Assembly (NCBI GenBank): GCA_945875635.1
Contig: CAMCLD010000023.1
Span: 1 to 32,451 of the forward strand
Direction: 5' to 3'
Length of the DNA stretch: 32,451 nt
Origin: an uncultured Prevotella sp.
Lineage (GTDB): Bacteria; Bacteroidota; Bacteroidia; Bacteroidales; Bacteroidaceae
This document shows positions 1 to 10,900 of the stretch, in pieces. The notes under the pieces are model-generated. The model was not told the origin of the DNA, made no database searches, and saw only the letters and a list, made by a program, of their open reading frames with translations. The number at the start of each line of letters is the position of its first letter. Position 1 is the first letter of the stretch. A program made the translations under genes and the position numbers.

Positions 1-69
1 AGAAGAGGGGCTTACTTGCCCTTCCTCTTTGTTGTCTTAGCTTCTGGAGCTGGAGCTGGACTTCTTATC

Positions 70-255
70 ATAACTTCCCATTATAACTCCTCTCATAACT
101 CCCCATTATAACTCCTCATAATAACTCCTCATTTTAACTCCCCATTATAACTCCCCATTATAACTCCTCATCATAACTCCCCATTATAACTCCTCATCAT
201 AACTTCCCATTTAACTCCTCATCATAACTTCCCATTTAACTCCTCATCATAACTT
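70..255. repeat. 13-bp minisatellite array, left copy
   Basis: About 14 imperfect tandem copies of a 13-bp unit of the form ATAACTCCCCATT or ATAACTCCTCATC run from 70 to about 255. Some units have lost one base (12 bp). At the right end the units pair into a 25-bp higher-order repeat (199-223 and 224-248). There is no open gene across the array and no spacer structure, so it is a simple minisatellite and not a CRISPR. The same unit family recurs at 28172-28283. Function is unknown; slippage-driven length variation is likely. Confidence 0.9.
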
Positions 256-563
256 GTCTTGTTACTTTAAGCAGTCAATTTTGTTGTCTGGCAATGCAGA
301 AAAAAGTGTCCCCCACACTGGTTTTTGCGTGACATCCTTGCTTGTCTTGCCACTATAGACGTGATTATGCATGGGAGAACCCACTATATCGCGCTTTGAT
401 AGCCGAACGATGTGCACCGAAGCCCCAGAACTTTGTCGATAACCGGACCAACAAAACGGGAAAAATGCTCCCTCACATGAAATATTCCTCCAAAAGGAGT
501 GATTTTCTCAGATTTCATGCTTACCTTTGCCATGTCATTGATGATTTTTGCTTGTCTTGATTT

Positions 564-687
564 GCAGCACTAAGGTAAGTGAAAAATCTGACATGGCAAA
601 ATCCTGAGCTGATCGGCTTTGCCGCTTGCCTAAGCAAGAACTTTTTGTTGCTCAGGCACTTATAAAAAAGTTAAACTAAAGTGCTGC
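564..687. repeat. Hairpin-rich element with 8-bp terminal inverted repeats
   Basis: The stretch is bounded by the inverted pair GCAGCACT (564-571) and AGTGCTGC (680-687). Inside are a small hairpin CGGC-TTT-GCCG (614-624) and a longer one, GCCTAAGCAA (628-637) with TTGCTCAGGC (648-657), which has one mismatch and a 10-nt loop. It could be a small non-autonomous mobile repeat (MITE-like) or a structured RNA leader. No target-site duplication is obvious to me, so the mobile interpretation is only a possibility. Confidence 0.35.
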
Positions 688-698
688 GGAATTTAGGA

Positions 699-778
699 TG
701 CATAAAAATGTAGCAAGACGCTTAAAGTTCATGCATAAAAGTGTATCGTGAAAACAAAAGTTCGTGCATAAAAATGTA
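699..778 (+). promoter_or_regulatory. Three motif copies at exact 33-bp spacing
   Basis: The 14-bp motif TGCATAAAA(A/G)TGTA occurs at 699-712, 732-745 and 765-778, exactly 33 bp apart, which is about three helical turns. The second and third copies are preceded by AAAGTTC(A/G). The last copy ends 29 bp before the acetyltransferase start. Even phasing on one face of the helix would suit a multi-site regulator; an unrelated degenerate tandem repeat is the alternative. No binding protein is suggested by the sequence. Confidence 0.45.
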
Positions 779-807
779 GATGATGGAAAGAAAGGATTAC
801 AAACAAT

Positions 808-1362
808 ATGAAGACAGAATACGAGAAAATGATTGGTGGCGAGGTCTATAACGCTATGGACGAAGATATATTGAGAGAACTGAACTTATGCAAGGACCTC
901 TGCTGGGAATACAACCAGATACGACCAACGCAGATAAAGGAACGTAACAGGAAACTGCACGAGATACTCGGCAAGTGCGATGGGGACACGTTCATCAACC
1001 AGCCATTTTACTGTGACTACGGCAAGCACATACGTGTAGGCAAACGCTTCTTCGCGAACTTCAACCTCACGGTTCTTGACGAAGCCATGGTGACCATTGG
1101 CGACAACTGCTTCATCGGTCCGAACGTCAACATATATACAGCCTGCCACTCTACAGACCCCATAGCAAGAAACACCCGGCAGGAATGGGCGCGCTCTGTC
1201 ACCATCGGCGACAACTGCTGGATAGGCGGAAACGCCACCATCCTTCCAGGTGTGACAATCGGAGACAATGTAACCATAGGTGCAGGAAGTGTAGTTGTGA
1301 AAGACATACCTTCAAATAGCATCGCTGTGGGAAATCCGGCAAAGGTAATAAAGAAGATATGA
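808..1362 (+). CDS. Maltose/galactoside-type O-acetyltransferase
   Basis: A 184-residue left-handed beta-helix (hexapeptide-repeat) acetyltransferase of the Maa/LacA/NodL type, which transfers acetyl from acetyl-CoA to a sugar hydroxyl in the cytoplasm. The N-terminal helical segment (1-55; MIGGEVYNAMDEDI) is typical of the family. Hexapeptide repeats follow (about 75-175; VTIGDNCFIGPNV, VTIGDNCWIGGNATILPGVTIG), ending in GNPAKVIKKI. His114 in TACHSTD lies at the family's catalytic His position. Length matches the family (about 180-200 residues). The natural acceptor is not predictable; these enzymes are promiscuous. The ATG follows an A-rich leader with a weak GAAAGAAAGG stretch, and the 3' end overlaps the next gene by 4 bp (ATGA), implying translational coupling. 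A virginiamycin-type xenobiotic acetyltransferase is less likely, because the N-terminal Maa-like segment is present. Confidence 0.88.
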   Translation: MKTEYEKMIGGEVYNAMDEDILRELNLCKDLCWEYNQIRPTQIKERNRKLHEILGKCDGDTFINQPFYCDYGKHIRVGKRFFANFNLTVLDEAMVTIGDNCFIGPNVNIYTACHSTDPIARNTRQEWARSVTIGDNCWIGGNATILPGVTIGDNVTIGAGSVVVKDIPSNSIAVGNPAKVIKKI

Positions 1363-1715
1363 AACAGCTGTTATTGATATTCATAGGTGGAGGCACGGGC
1401 AGTATGCTGAGATATTTGATAGGCAGATGGCTCAGTTCTGCGGCATTTCCTTGGGGGACATTCGCGGTAAACATCATCGGATGTTTCCTCATTGGTTTGT
1501 TTGGCTCATGGATTGCCCGTCACAGTCTGTCTCCAGACTTGAGACTTCTGCTGGTAGTTGGGTTGTGCGGCGGCTTCACCACCTTCTCCACATTCAGCAA
1601 TGAGGCTCTGACCATGATGCGCAGCGGTCAATATGCCTTGTGCTTCACATATATTATAATAAGCGTTGCAGCAGGACTTGCAGCAACGCTCATAGGGAAA
1701 ACAGTTGTAGAATAG
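1359..1715 (+). CDS. crcB: CrcB/Fluc fluoride ion channel
   Basis: A 118-residue integral membrane protein with about four hydrophobic segments, the usual size for a Fluc subunit. Fluc proteins form antiparallel dimers that export fluoride passively from the cytoplasm. Family signatures are all visible: GGGTGSMLRY (10-19), PWGTFAVNIIGCFLIG (31-46) with the conserved pore Asn at 38, and GLCGGFTTFSTFSNE (68-82), which carries the phenylalanines lining the fluoride path. It is a single-subunit (homodimer) type, as there is no second crcB copy nearby. It starts inside the last codons of the acetyltransferase gene, so the two are probably cotranscribed. No fluoride riboswitch was recognised upstream, so regulation is unclear. 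Why it is coupled to an acetyltransferase is not evident. Confidence 0.93.
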   Translation: MKQLLLIFIGGGTGSMLRYLIGRWLSSAAFPWGTFAVNIIGCFLIGLFGSWIARHSLSPDLRLLLVVGLCGGFTTFSTFSNEALTMMRSGQYALCFTYIIISVAAGLAATLIGKTVVE

Positions 1716-1831
1716 ACAAGTATATGAGTGCATAAGTATATTGTTTCTTGTTCTTCCGTTCCCTCTGCTGTTCGTCATTCACGATGCAGAGGAAGATACG
1801 TGAAAGAAATAATGGTGCAATTGATTGCATA

Positions 1832-1858
1832 GGCGATAAGGTCAATAACCTTATCGCC
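1832..1858. terminator. Probable bidirectional terminator hairpin
   Basis: A perfect 11-bp stem pairs GGCGATAAGGT (1832-1842) with ACCTTATCGCC (1848-1858) around a 5-nt loop. It sits between the convergent ends of crcB (stop at 1715) and the giant pectinesterase gene (stop at 1920), where a terminator for both is expected. There is no strong U-tract on either side, so it may be an incomplete intrinsic terminator or mainly an mRNA 3'-end stabiliser. Confidence 0.6.
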
Positions 1859-1919
1859 CACGAAACTATATTCTCAATGGAGATATAGCAATTTCATTTA
1901 ATGTTTCAAATGCATTGAA

Positions 1920-4900
1920 TTATTTATGGACTACCTTGCCTTTACCACGTGATATATATATACCCGCAGGTCCAGGCTGACTAACTTGCTGACCTGAGAT
2001 ATTGTAAAGGCGGTCGTCTCCTGTCATGTCCATTGTTCCATAAAGTATTCCTCTTAGGCTGGTTGGGATATCCTCTTCGTCGAATACGAAACGAATACCC
2101 TTGGTGCCAGATGAAAGACTAATGTTAATGTCACTTTCCACCATCTCGGCAGGCAGCCATGCACGGTACGGACTGAGCGTTGAACCAGTATATTTATAGA
2201 ATCCCAGCCCGTATGTTTTGTTAGCAAGCACATAGCAGTTATGGTTGACAGACGAAATCGGTGAGCCAGTAGCATTACCCTCAAGTATTGTTGGCACATT
2301 ATCATTGTGAGACGTTCCCTTGAAGACATACTCACCGGCAGGTCCATAGACTACATAGCCTTTCTCTTTGGTAAGGTAATCTACTGGGGTGAGCGTCATG
2401 TAGTAGTCGCTGATAAGTTCCGTATCTGTAGTCTTGTTGTGTGCGGTAGCTGCATAAACCTTCACATTCTCTGGAGTCTTGGCATTGTAAGGCAGGCAGA
2501 TTGTACTCCATCCATAGGGGACTCCATCCACTGTGAGATTGCCAAGTTGCTTGATGGTAAGCGTATAACGCTTCATCTCCTGATATGTAATAGGTTTTGT
2601 AGGTGCACCGAGACCACCATACTGGTTTGCAGCACGTACACAATACGTACCGGAGCCGAGAGAGAGTTGGTCAAGACTAATGCTCGTCTCCGTCAGATTT
2701 GCCTTATAGCACCATTCATCGTTCTCCATCTTGAAGACGAAATAGCAGAGTGCATTGGGATGAGCCTGCCACTGCAGACGGTCGTCATCAGTTTCTATCT
2801 GGTCGTCCCATTCTTTACTGTTAGATTTATCATAGGCTTCCTTTCCACCCGACTTAGCATCAATCTGCATGGTGCGCTCTTTCGGGGTGAAGGAGTCAGA
2901 GCCGCCGAGCACGTTCTCTATGGTATATTTGCTTGCCTCTGTGTCGTTCATCACGCAGTCATCAGAGCCAGCTGCCGGTGCACAGGCAGCCAATGAGCGG
3001 GCACCGAGCGAGAGCACCGTGCCGCCACCGTCCATAGTATGATTCTCATGGAAGCGGAGTATTGCTCCTGAACCCATTGAACCCCATCCCTGGTCTTTAG
3101 GCAGCACGCTCATCTTTGTATTGATGAAAGTGCAGGCTGGTGACTTCGTGGGACTGTTTGCCCAAGGACGTGCCAGTGTCCACGTCTTGTCTTTCAGTTT
3201 CTCCATCTGCGAGAGCGGGAACTCAGGCACGATGTTACAATCCATGAAGACATATCCCCATTGCTGTTCAGCTTCCTGAGAAGGTGCGGCAAGGTTGTTG
3301 CCCGAACGGTCGCGTACTACGATGTCACATTTCTCCAACCAGATGTTGCCGTCACCGCAAAGCCAATCGACGACACCGCCGATGGCACAGTTCTCGAAGT
3401 AGCCACGGTAGTCTGATGTGGCATTGCTGGAGTAGTAGGTATCCTGCCAACTCATCATGGAGACATTCTTCATAACGGTGCGCTGTCCCTGATCCCACAA
3501 TACTACTGCTCTTCCAGCACCGCTTCCGCCGTTCATCGTTGACCAGTAGTTGAAGCGGTTCTCCAGCGTGATGTCCTCAGCATAGAAGTCCGTGGCTTCT
3601 CTGCCTACATGTATGGTGGCGGTATAGCTGATGCCTTCGACAACAGGATGGTTGAAAATCTTCACGCCCTCACGGCTCTGTCCGATGATAGACACCTTTG
3701 GTCTTGTCACCTGTGTCATGCCGTTCTCGTAGTTATACTTGCTCGCCATATCATCGTTAGTGACAGGATTTCCATTCCCATCGCAGGGCCATGCACCATC
3801 GGAAGTGATGTTATACCTACCTTCCAACGACTCGTTTCCCGTCAGCTGATACTCACCGTCAGGGATGAAGATCAGGTAGCGGTCTGTTCCCATATCGGCA
3901 TTAGCTGCCTTGATGGCATCGTCCAGGGAGCCGTCTTCTCCCACGATGAAGTCGAAGGTCTTGTGTACGATTTCCTTCGTGGTTCCTCGAGTCTTGAAAT
4001 GCTTCTCGAAATTACCGGCAAACTCCTTGCCATAGATGTCCTTGAACATTGAGCCAGGAAGCTCGTAGTTAAGCTCTTTATTAGTGAGGTTCCAGTAGTA
4101 GAAGATAAGTTCCTTTCCCGGCTCAGCTGTAAACGTCTCGTTCAGGTTGTTATCCTTGTCGGTGAAACGCAGAGTAACAGATTGCATGGTACGGTCGAAG
4201 ACAACCTTTATATATCCGCTGGCAGGCATGTTCTCTACTGTCACGTTAGTATCATCATACTTCACGCCGTTAATCTCCGTATATTTGAACTGCGGAGTCA
4301 GTTGTGCACCTTCAACGTCAGACGTCGGTGCTTTTAATGTAAAGTTAACGATATAAGTATTAAGCAATATATTACCTGCGGAAAGCAAACGTATGACAGC
4401 TGTCGGTGTGTTGATTGTAGGCTGTACAACCTCCACATGACCGCTACCGCTGGCTGTAGCTTCCACCTTACCTATTTTTTCTGAAACCAACACACCTTTC
4501 TCGTCAAGCGTTATAGGACAAGTCTCAAGCGTTATTGTCTCATCGTTCTTTAGAGTATCCAATTGTTCTTCCGTTAACAGATTACCGCCGAAGCTCACAC
4601 TTTGCAATGCCGGCTTGGCTATTGTCTGCGGCTTATAGGTAACGGCAAAATAAGTGTAATAGCGTCCGTCACTCTGGAAGTTTACGTCTTGCGTACCTTC
4701 GGAACCGTCCCACGTTGTTGTCACAACATTGCCGGCTGTATATCCGCCGTTACCGGAAGTCTTGCCGGCTATGCTTGTCGTACTTATAGTGCTGACAGCT
4801 TCAAGTGCAATTCCGCATCCCTTAGTTACAGGGAAGGACAAAATGGAATACATATTTATCTGACAGCGGTCATCGTCACTCATATTGTTGAATTTACCTT

Positions 4901-7900
4901 TTATAGTATTTCCTCCCTCATCCTTTCTGTCGCTTGCATTGAGATCAATTTTCAAGTCAATAAAATCGGAGTTTACATCATCAGGATCTTTCTTCAACTG
5001 TGTAACGAGGATACCCGAAGAACGCTCATAAGCGATATCAGGTGCTCCTGCATTGTGAGTGAAGTTCCACGTAGCCGTAGATTCTTTGGTAAGGTCTTCA
5101 TCAAGTAGAGAGAATGTGTTCTTCTCAAACACGGGGAAGAGGCGCAAGTTATTACCCGGCGCTTTATATGTATTTCCAATCTCAAAGGTTTGGGTACCGT
5201 CTTCACTCTTCCAACGATGTAAAGTATAACCGGAATAGTAGAGAGTAGTGTTCTTTGGTATTACATACTCGTCACCTTCTTCTACCCACTTGGCTGTAGG
5301 TGCTATACCGGAAGCATACATTCCGGGATTGAAAGTGATATAATATGTAGGCTTCTCCTTGAAGTAGAACTGGAGGTTACGGTGCTTGGTAATCTCAAAC
5401 TCCACCTCATACCTTGTGCGCTGTCCTTTGCGTTTCTCCTCGTCTGTAGGCTCCATCACACGTAGGATGAACACCTTGTCCTTGCTACCCCATGTTCCGT
5501 CTTCATTCTTGGCAACTTCTACAGCTTCCCTTGCATCATCAGGCTTCACCATGCTGACATTTCCGTTATCAAGCATCTTAAGAACGGTGAATGGTTCGCC
5601 ATCTACAATCTTATCGGGATCGACAATCTTATCAAAGACATACGCAAATTTGCGCTCAAAAGAAATCTTTACACGCGTACCTTGAATGAGAGAATAGCCA
5701 CCTTCTTCAAGTTTCGTGATATATTCCTTTTCATCGGCTTCTTCTCCTACAACAACCTCTGTCTTTGTTATCTCGCCCTGTTCAGCGTTTTCAACAGTAG
5801 CAATCAACTGCACGCGGTTTGAAGCAAGCATTTTTGACCTTATCCATTTATAATAAGAGTAGTCATCACCTATTACAACAGGTATTCGGGATGCAGGATT
5901 TTGTGTTGTATAACGATATATATACTCATGCTCTCCCACTTTCTCGTATTCTGTCGGTACCACTCCGTCTATTGTTGTGGTAGAAATAGGTGCATAAGTA
6001 AGTATTTCTATCGTTGCACCGGCGCAAGAAGATATTGAAAGAGTTGTTCCTTGTCCAATGGCTGTCCACTCATTGAAATCAGTATTGCGCACAAAACCTT
6101 TCTTTCCTGTACTTATCAACAATGTCGCATCACGTGTATAACTGTATTTGCTTCCATTGTCCAGCACTTCTATACTGACAGGGGCGCACAAGTAAGTGTC
6201 CGTTTCTTTAGGGATATCAAGTTTCTGGGCACGAATACCGATACCGGTACCAAACTCAAAGGTAATGACAGGTTCATTGATACGATTGTCAATGCCGGTC
6301 TTATTCTCTACGAATACAGGGCGTAGTTTTACTTCCTGTCCTTCTGTTGCGAAAGAATAGTTCTTGCCTATCTCATATTTGTTGTTGCTCTCATCTATCC
6401 ACCATAACAACGTCCAGCCCTTTTCATTCTTTTCAGCGTCATAAGACTTGAACAGTCCGTGATATCTTGGAATATAGAATGAGCGGCAATCAATCTGGTC
6501 TGCGGGCCATGTGCTGTTTTTGTCTATTGTAAATTCAGTATAAGTTGCGCCATTGTCGGTTGTCAACCATGCGTTATTTGTTTCATCAAAAATCACGGTT
6601 CCCATCTTTCCCGGCGTAAAGTAAGCCTGATAAGTTACGCTTTTACCTTCTGCCGGTACTTCAACAGAAAGAGTCGGAGATGTATTCACCTCAGCACTAT
6701 TAACATTTACCCATTTCTCAAGAACGTAATCATCAGAAGCGTCTGAAGTTCCCTCAATGTTATCTCCTGCTACAAAATAACTCTCGACATAGTCTTCACC
6801 TTTCTCATAGAAGTTTTCATAGATATGATTTGGAGTAAAATCCACAAGTCCGAGTTTTTTGTCAACTGTCTCAAGGCGCACCTTTGCCATTGGTAAATGG
6901 GCATATTCCACAGTAATGTTTCCGGATGTCGCCTTTACGGTATAATTAGCCGTTACTTTCGTTGGCTTTTCGCTATCCGCAGCCGTTTCTACCTTAGTAA
7001 TCGTAAGTGACGTATCGCCCTCTTTCAATCCCTTAATATAGTAACCATATCCGGCAGTAACAGTAATGGTAACATTATCGCCTTCCTTATATCTCTTACC
7101 GGTATTGCCGTTCTTGTCCGGCTGTGTCATTTCCGTTGCTCCGGCATTCTCCACTTTCTCCCATGTCGTAATCAAGTCGGACGTGATAGAGTTTGTTACC
7201 TTTACCTCCGGCAGTTGCGGATATTCAACTTCAAGATATTCAAAGAATCCGTATGAACGTTTCGCTGCTGAACCAGCATAATCTACCTTTACATATATTT
7301 CACTTGCATCGCCTTGATAAGTGTATTGAAGCAAATAATCATTAAGTATCTCTTTTTTTCCAACAGCATTAGATTGTGTTCCTTCTGCGTTGTCATAGAA
7401 AGAAAGTTCTGTATTATTTGTAGCATTCTGGAATTTTGTCACACTGGGTGTTGTGGGGTCGCTCTCATAGTCTGCTTTGCCAGATGCTTTAACCTTAACA
7501 ACCATGCCATAAACGGCAGGAATCTTGAGAGTAAGGTTTTGGTTCAACTGTCCACCTAGTGCTTCTTTGCCGTCTGTGTCTTTCAAGAAGTTTACACGTG
7601 CATCGTTGTTGTCTGCCTTAGCTCCTGTCATAACCATAGGCAAGTCAACCTTCGAGCCGTTGACTGTGATGCACTTGGTATAGGTGAACACCGTTGTCTT
7701 AGTTGTCCAAGAGATAACCGGTGCTCCATTCTTCTGGTCGAAATACCACGTGGCGGTGACAGGGACATCAGTATCTGTAAGTGCCTTGTCGCATTTTGAC
7801 ATCACCGGTTTCAAAGTTATATCGGAAGTGAAGGTATAAGTTTGACCAACAAGATATTCTTTTGTTCCGTCAGTCCATGCAGTCAAGGCATAACCTTCTT

Positions 7901-10900
7901 TATACAATGTGTTGTTTTCAGGTATCGTTAATGTACCATCGGCATTGACATAAATTGCTGAAGGCACTACTCCATTGAGATCTGTGACATTATTCTCAAA
8001 GCTTATCAACGGCAACTTCTCAAATACAGCCTCATAACTGACATCGTTGTTAAGAGATTCTATATATGCCTCAAGCTCTGTACTGACATCTTCATTCTTG
8101 TCATAGTCTCTCCATTTAACGAACTTATAACCCGTATTTGGCGATGCTTTAAATGTGACATGCTTGCCTGCTTGTACTTTCAATGCTGCAGGAGAATGAG
8201 TAACCACACCACCCTCTGCCGGTTCTGCCGAAGCAGAGATATTGAAGAACACACCGTCATATTCAACGCCTGTAAACATACCTGATATAACAATATCAGA
8301 GAAGCCCCATTGTTTTGCTTTTGTCAGCGTGTAGATATAGGTTTTCAATGACCATTCTTCAGCTGCGGCAGGAATGGTAGAGATATCCGTCATTCCGGCA
8401 ATAGCCTTGAACACATCATTATCGAACAACTCTTTATTGTCACGCAGTACATATTTGTTCATAACAAGAGGATAGGAATTGTTCTCTGATTTGAGATATA
8501 CATCCATCAAACCGCTACTCGTCAGACTGGCAGCTTTGAAACTGACATTTGTCGGCTTGAAATAAACACCTGCAACAGGGATTATATTAAACGAAATGGT
8601 AGATTCTTCATCTGGCTCGCTAACAGCTATACCATCCGTTGGTTGTACCGCAACCGCCTTGACTGGTTCTTTATCATAGAAACTTTGCGTCAGTTTCTTG
8701 CCGATAACAGCTTTTGTATTCTCATCGACAATATCTTCGACATTTCCTGTAATGATAGGTTTGGTCTGCAACGTACCCGATGTATTCCAATTCCATGTAA
8801 ACGTACCTTCAACATTAACGTAAGCAGTAACGATGTCGGAAGGGGATTTGTCGTTGCTGTCATCAATGGCAATTACCTTGATGACCTTACCGTTTGTTAG
8901 CGTAGATGCTATCGTGCCATCAGTCACCTTAGTGCTGGATGCTGTTGGCTCGTTTCCGTCATTAGTATAATAGAATGATATTCCAGACTCCTCGATATTG
9001 CCCACATTGACAGAGACAGAACCGTCTTTGTTTATGGTCAATGCAGGCTTGCTCACCTGTCCTTGATTGGAGATGACCTTCACCGTAAAATTCAGGTCGG
9101 CGGCAGCAAGGGTCGTGGTTTTGTCGTGATGAACAGTAACCACAGCCTGACCGTATTTGTTTCCTGCGGTAATCTTTCCGTTTGCATCGACAGCCACAAT
9201 TTCCTGATTGCTGGAAGTATAAGTATAGTTGTTGTCGGGATATTTATCAGTAAAATCCACATCTTTCTGCAAAGAATATGTTCCGCCGACGTTCACTATT
9301 ACTGTTTCCTTGCCAATCGCGAACCTCATATCAGGATCTTCAAGAGGAAGATTCTCTACCTTTACGTTGTGGATGTAGGCAGTATTCTGCATTACAATCT
9401 TTAGTGTTTTAGCCGCTCCATTATACTCATACGTGATGTCTTGGTCACCTTTTCCATTTTCATGACTTACAGTCTTTAAGACATTTCCAGCGCCATCGGT
9501 GATTGAGATAGTCTGTGACTTAGAGTATGTACATAGCGTAAAAGAGATTATGGCTTTGCCTGCAACTGGGACAGACAATGAATTATTCACTTGCCATCCG
9601 TGCTGAGAGCCATTGTATTTTCCACCGTCAATATCTATACACTCATGATCTTCTGGATAGAACAACTGGTCAGTGAGGTTATAATTGAATGTCTTTCCAT
9701 GGTCACATACTTCTATCTCTGTAGCCACGGCATAAAGATTAAGGTCTGCATTTACGGCAGTTCCCTCAGCAATCTTCTTTCCTCCCGAAGCCTTGTCGAA
9801 CCATCCACGGAACTTATATCCTTCAGATACCGTGACATTTTCCGCTCCATAGGCAAAGGTCAAAGCCGAACCGCCATTGACAACCTCTGAGCCAACGACA
9901 GTAGTGCCATCAGTATTGTAATAGGTTACAGTCGCCTGGGGGATGTAGTCGCAGACTTCGGCAAAGAAATATGGAAGATAACCATTCAAAACGAATGTAA
10001 GTACATTAGCCTCTTCCTTGTTGTATCTCCATTCCACGTACTTGTTATAGTTAGCGGTTTCCACACTAATCGCACTATTATCACAACTACCACTATTCTT
10101 GATTGTCGCTAAAGAATTACCATCTTTATCTGTAACTGTAATTGATTTACCAAATTGACATGTTCCCAATGTAAATTTCACAGGTCCATCAACTGGCACT
10201 TTAATTGTTACGCTTTTGGCACCATGCTGATTACCATGTATTGCGACATTAGATATTTCAACACCTGTAGGGAGTGTATTATCATTAGGAAGTATAACAG
10301 AATAATAAGGCTCGCTTGATTTACTGGTTCGGAAATCTATCTTGAAATCCTTGAACGTGCGGGAAGCCGTTTCCAACTCTTGTATCTCAAAATATGGGTA
10401 ATAGACATTGGTTGGATTATCTTCATTGATAATTTTTAGAGTACAATCCTCCGTAACAGAAACTGTTTGAGACACAACATTTTGAGGATTAGACGCATAT
10501 TTGTTACCATTGTTGTTTATAGTTGCAATATCAGAAGTAGAAGAAGCAGTGACCATCTTCACCTTGATATCGCCTCCAAAGTCGCTCGTTCCCAGTGTAA
10601 TAGTATATTTTCCTTTCTTGACGGGAACTTCGAAATAGGCTTTATGATATAAGCCATACGTTTCATTCTTATAATATCCCACAAACTTCATGTACTGGCT
10701 GTTCTGGTCATAAGAAGATAAAGTTGGGACTCCTTCATCATCCGTCGAAGTAACATCATACTTGCTTGCATTGCCACCTGTACTGATTTTGTTTTTCGCC
10801 CATTCCTTTGTAAAGTCAAGCTTATAATGCAGTAGCTGTGGCACGTCCGTTGTTTCTGCACTGAACACTCTTCTTTCCGTATCCGGAGCAGTTCCTATGC

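Larger units (their letters stand above)
256..807. other. Intergenic region, no convincing gene
   Basis: This stretch of about 550 bp upstream of the acetyltransferase holds no credible gene. The only sizeable frame (342-560) starts at TTG, has no family resemblance and is low in complexity. The region does hold structure: an inverted pair of TTGCCATGTCA-type sequences (527-537 and 589-599), a hairpin cluster at 564-687, and three 33-bp-spaced motif copies at 699-778. The last two are listed separately. Any promoter for the downstream operon should lie here. I could not identify a convincing Bacteroidales TAnnTTTG box. Confidence 0.6.

Noticed and set aside
70..255. Tandem array considered as a CRISPR
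   Set aside because: The units are 12-13 bp with no spacers between them, and no cas genes are present.
70..255. Minus-strand GGGGAGTTATAATG units read as ribosome-binding sites with ATG
   Set aside because: The pattern is a by-product of the tandem unit. No open frame follows, and Bacteroidales rarely depend on Shine-Dalgarno pairing.
342..560. 72-codon open frame upstream of the acetyltransferase
   Set aside because: It starts with TTG, resembles no family, and crosses inverted-repeat sequence; most likely spurious.
690..807. Fluoride riboswitch upstream of the crcB operon
   Set aside because: GATGATGG near 778-785 recalls the riboswitch start, but I could not find the remaining conserved stems and loops. 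The segment is only about 25 bp from the start codon, too short for the aptamer and expression platform.
2307..2996. 229-codon plus-strand frame opposite the pectinesterase gene
   Set aside because: It is antisense to the well-supported C-terminal domain and tail coding region, with no recognisable product.
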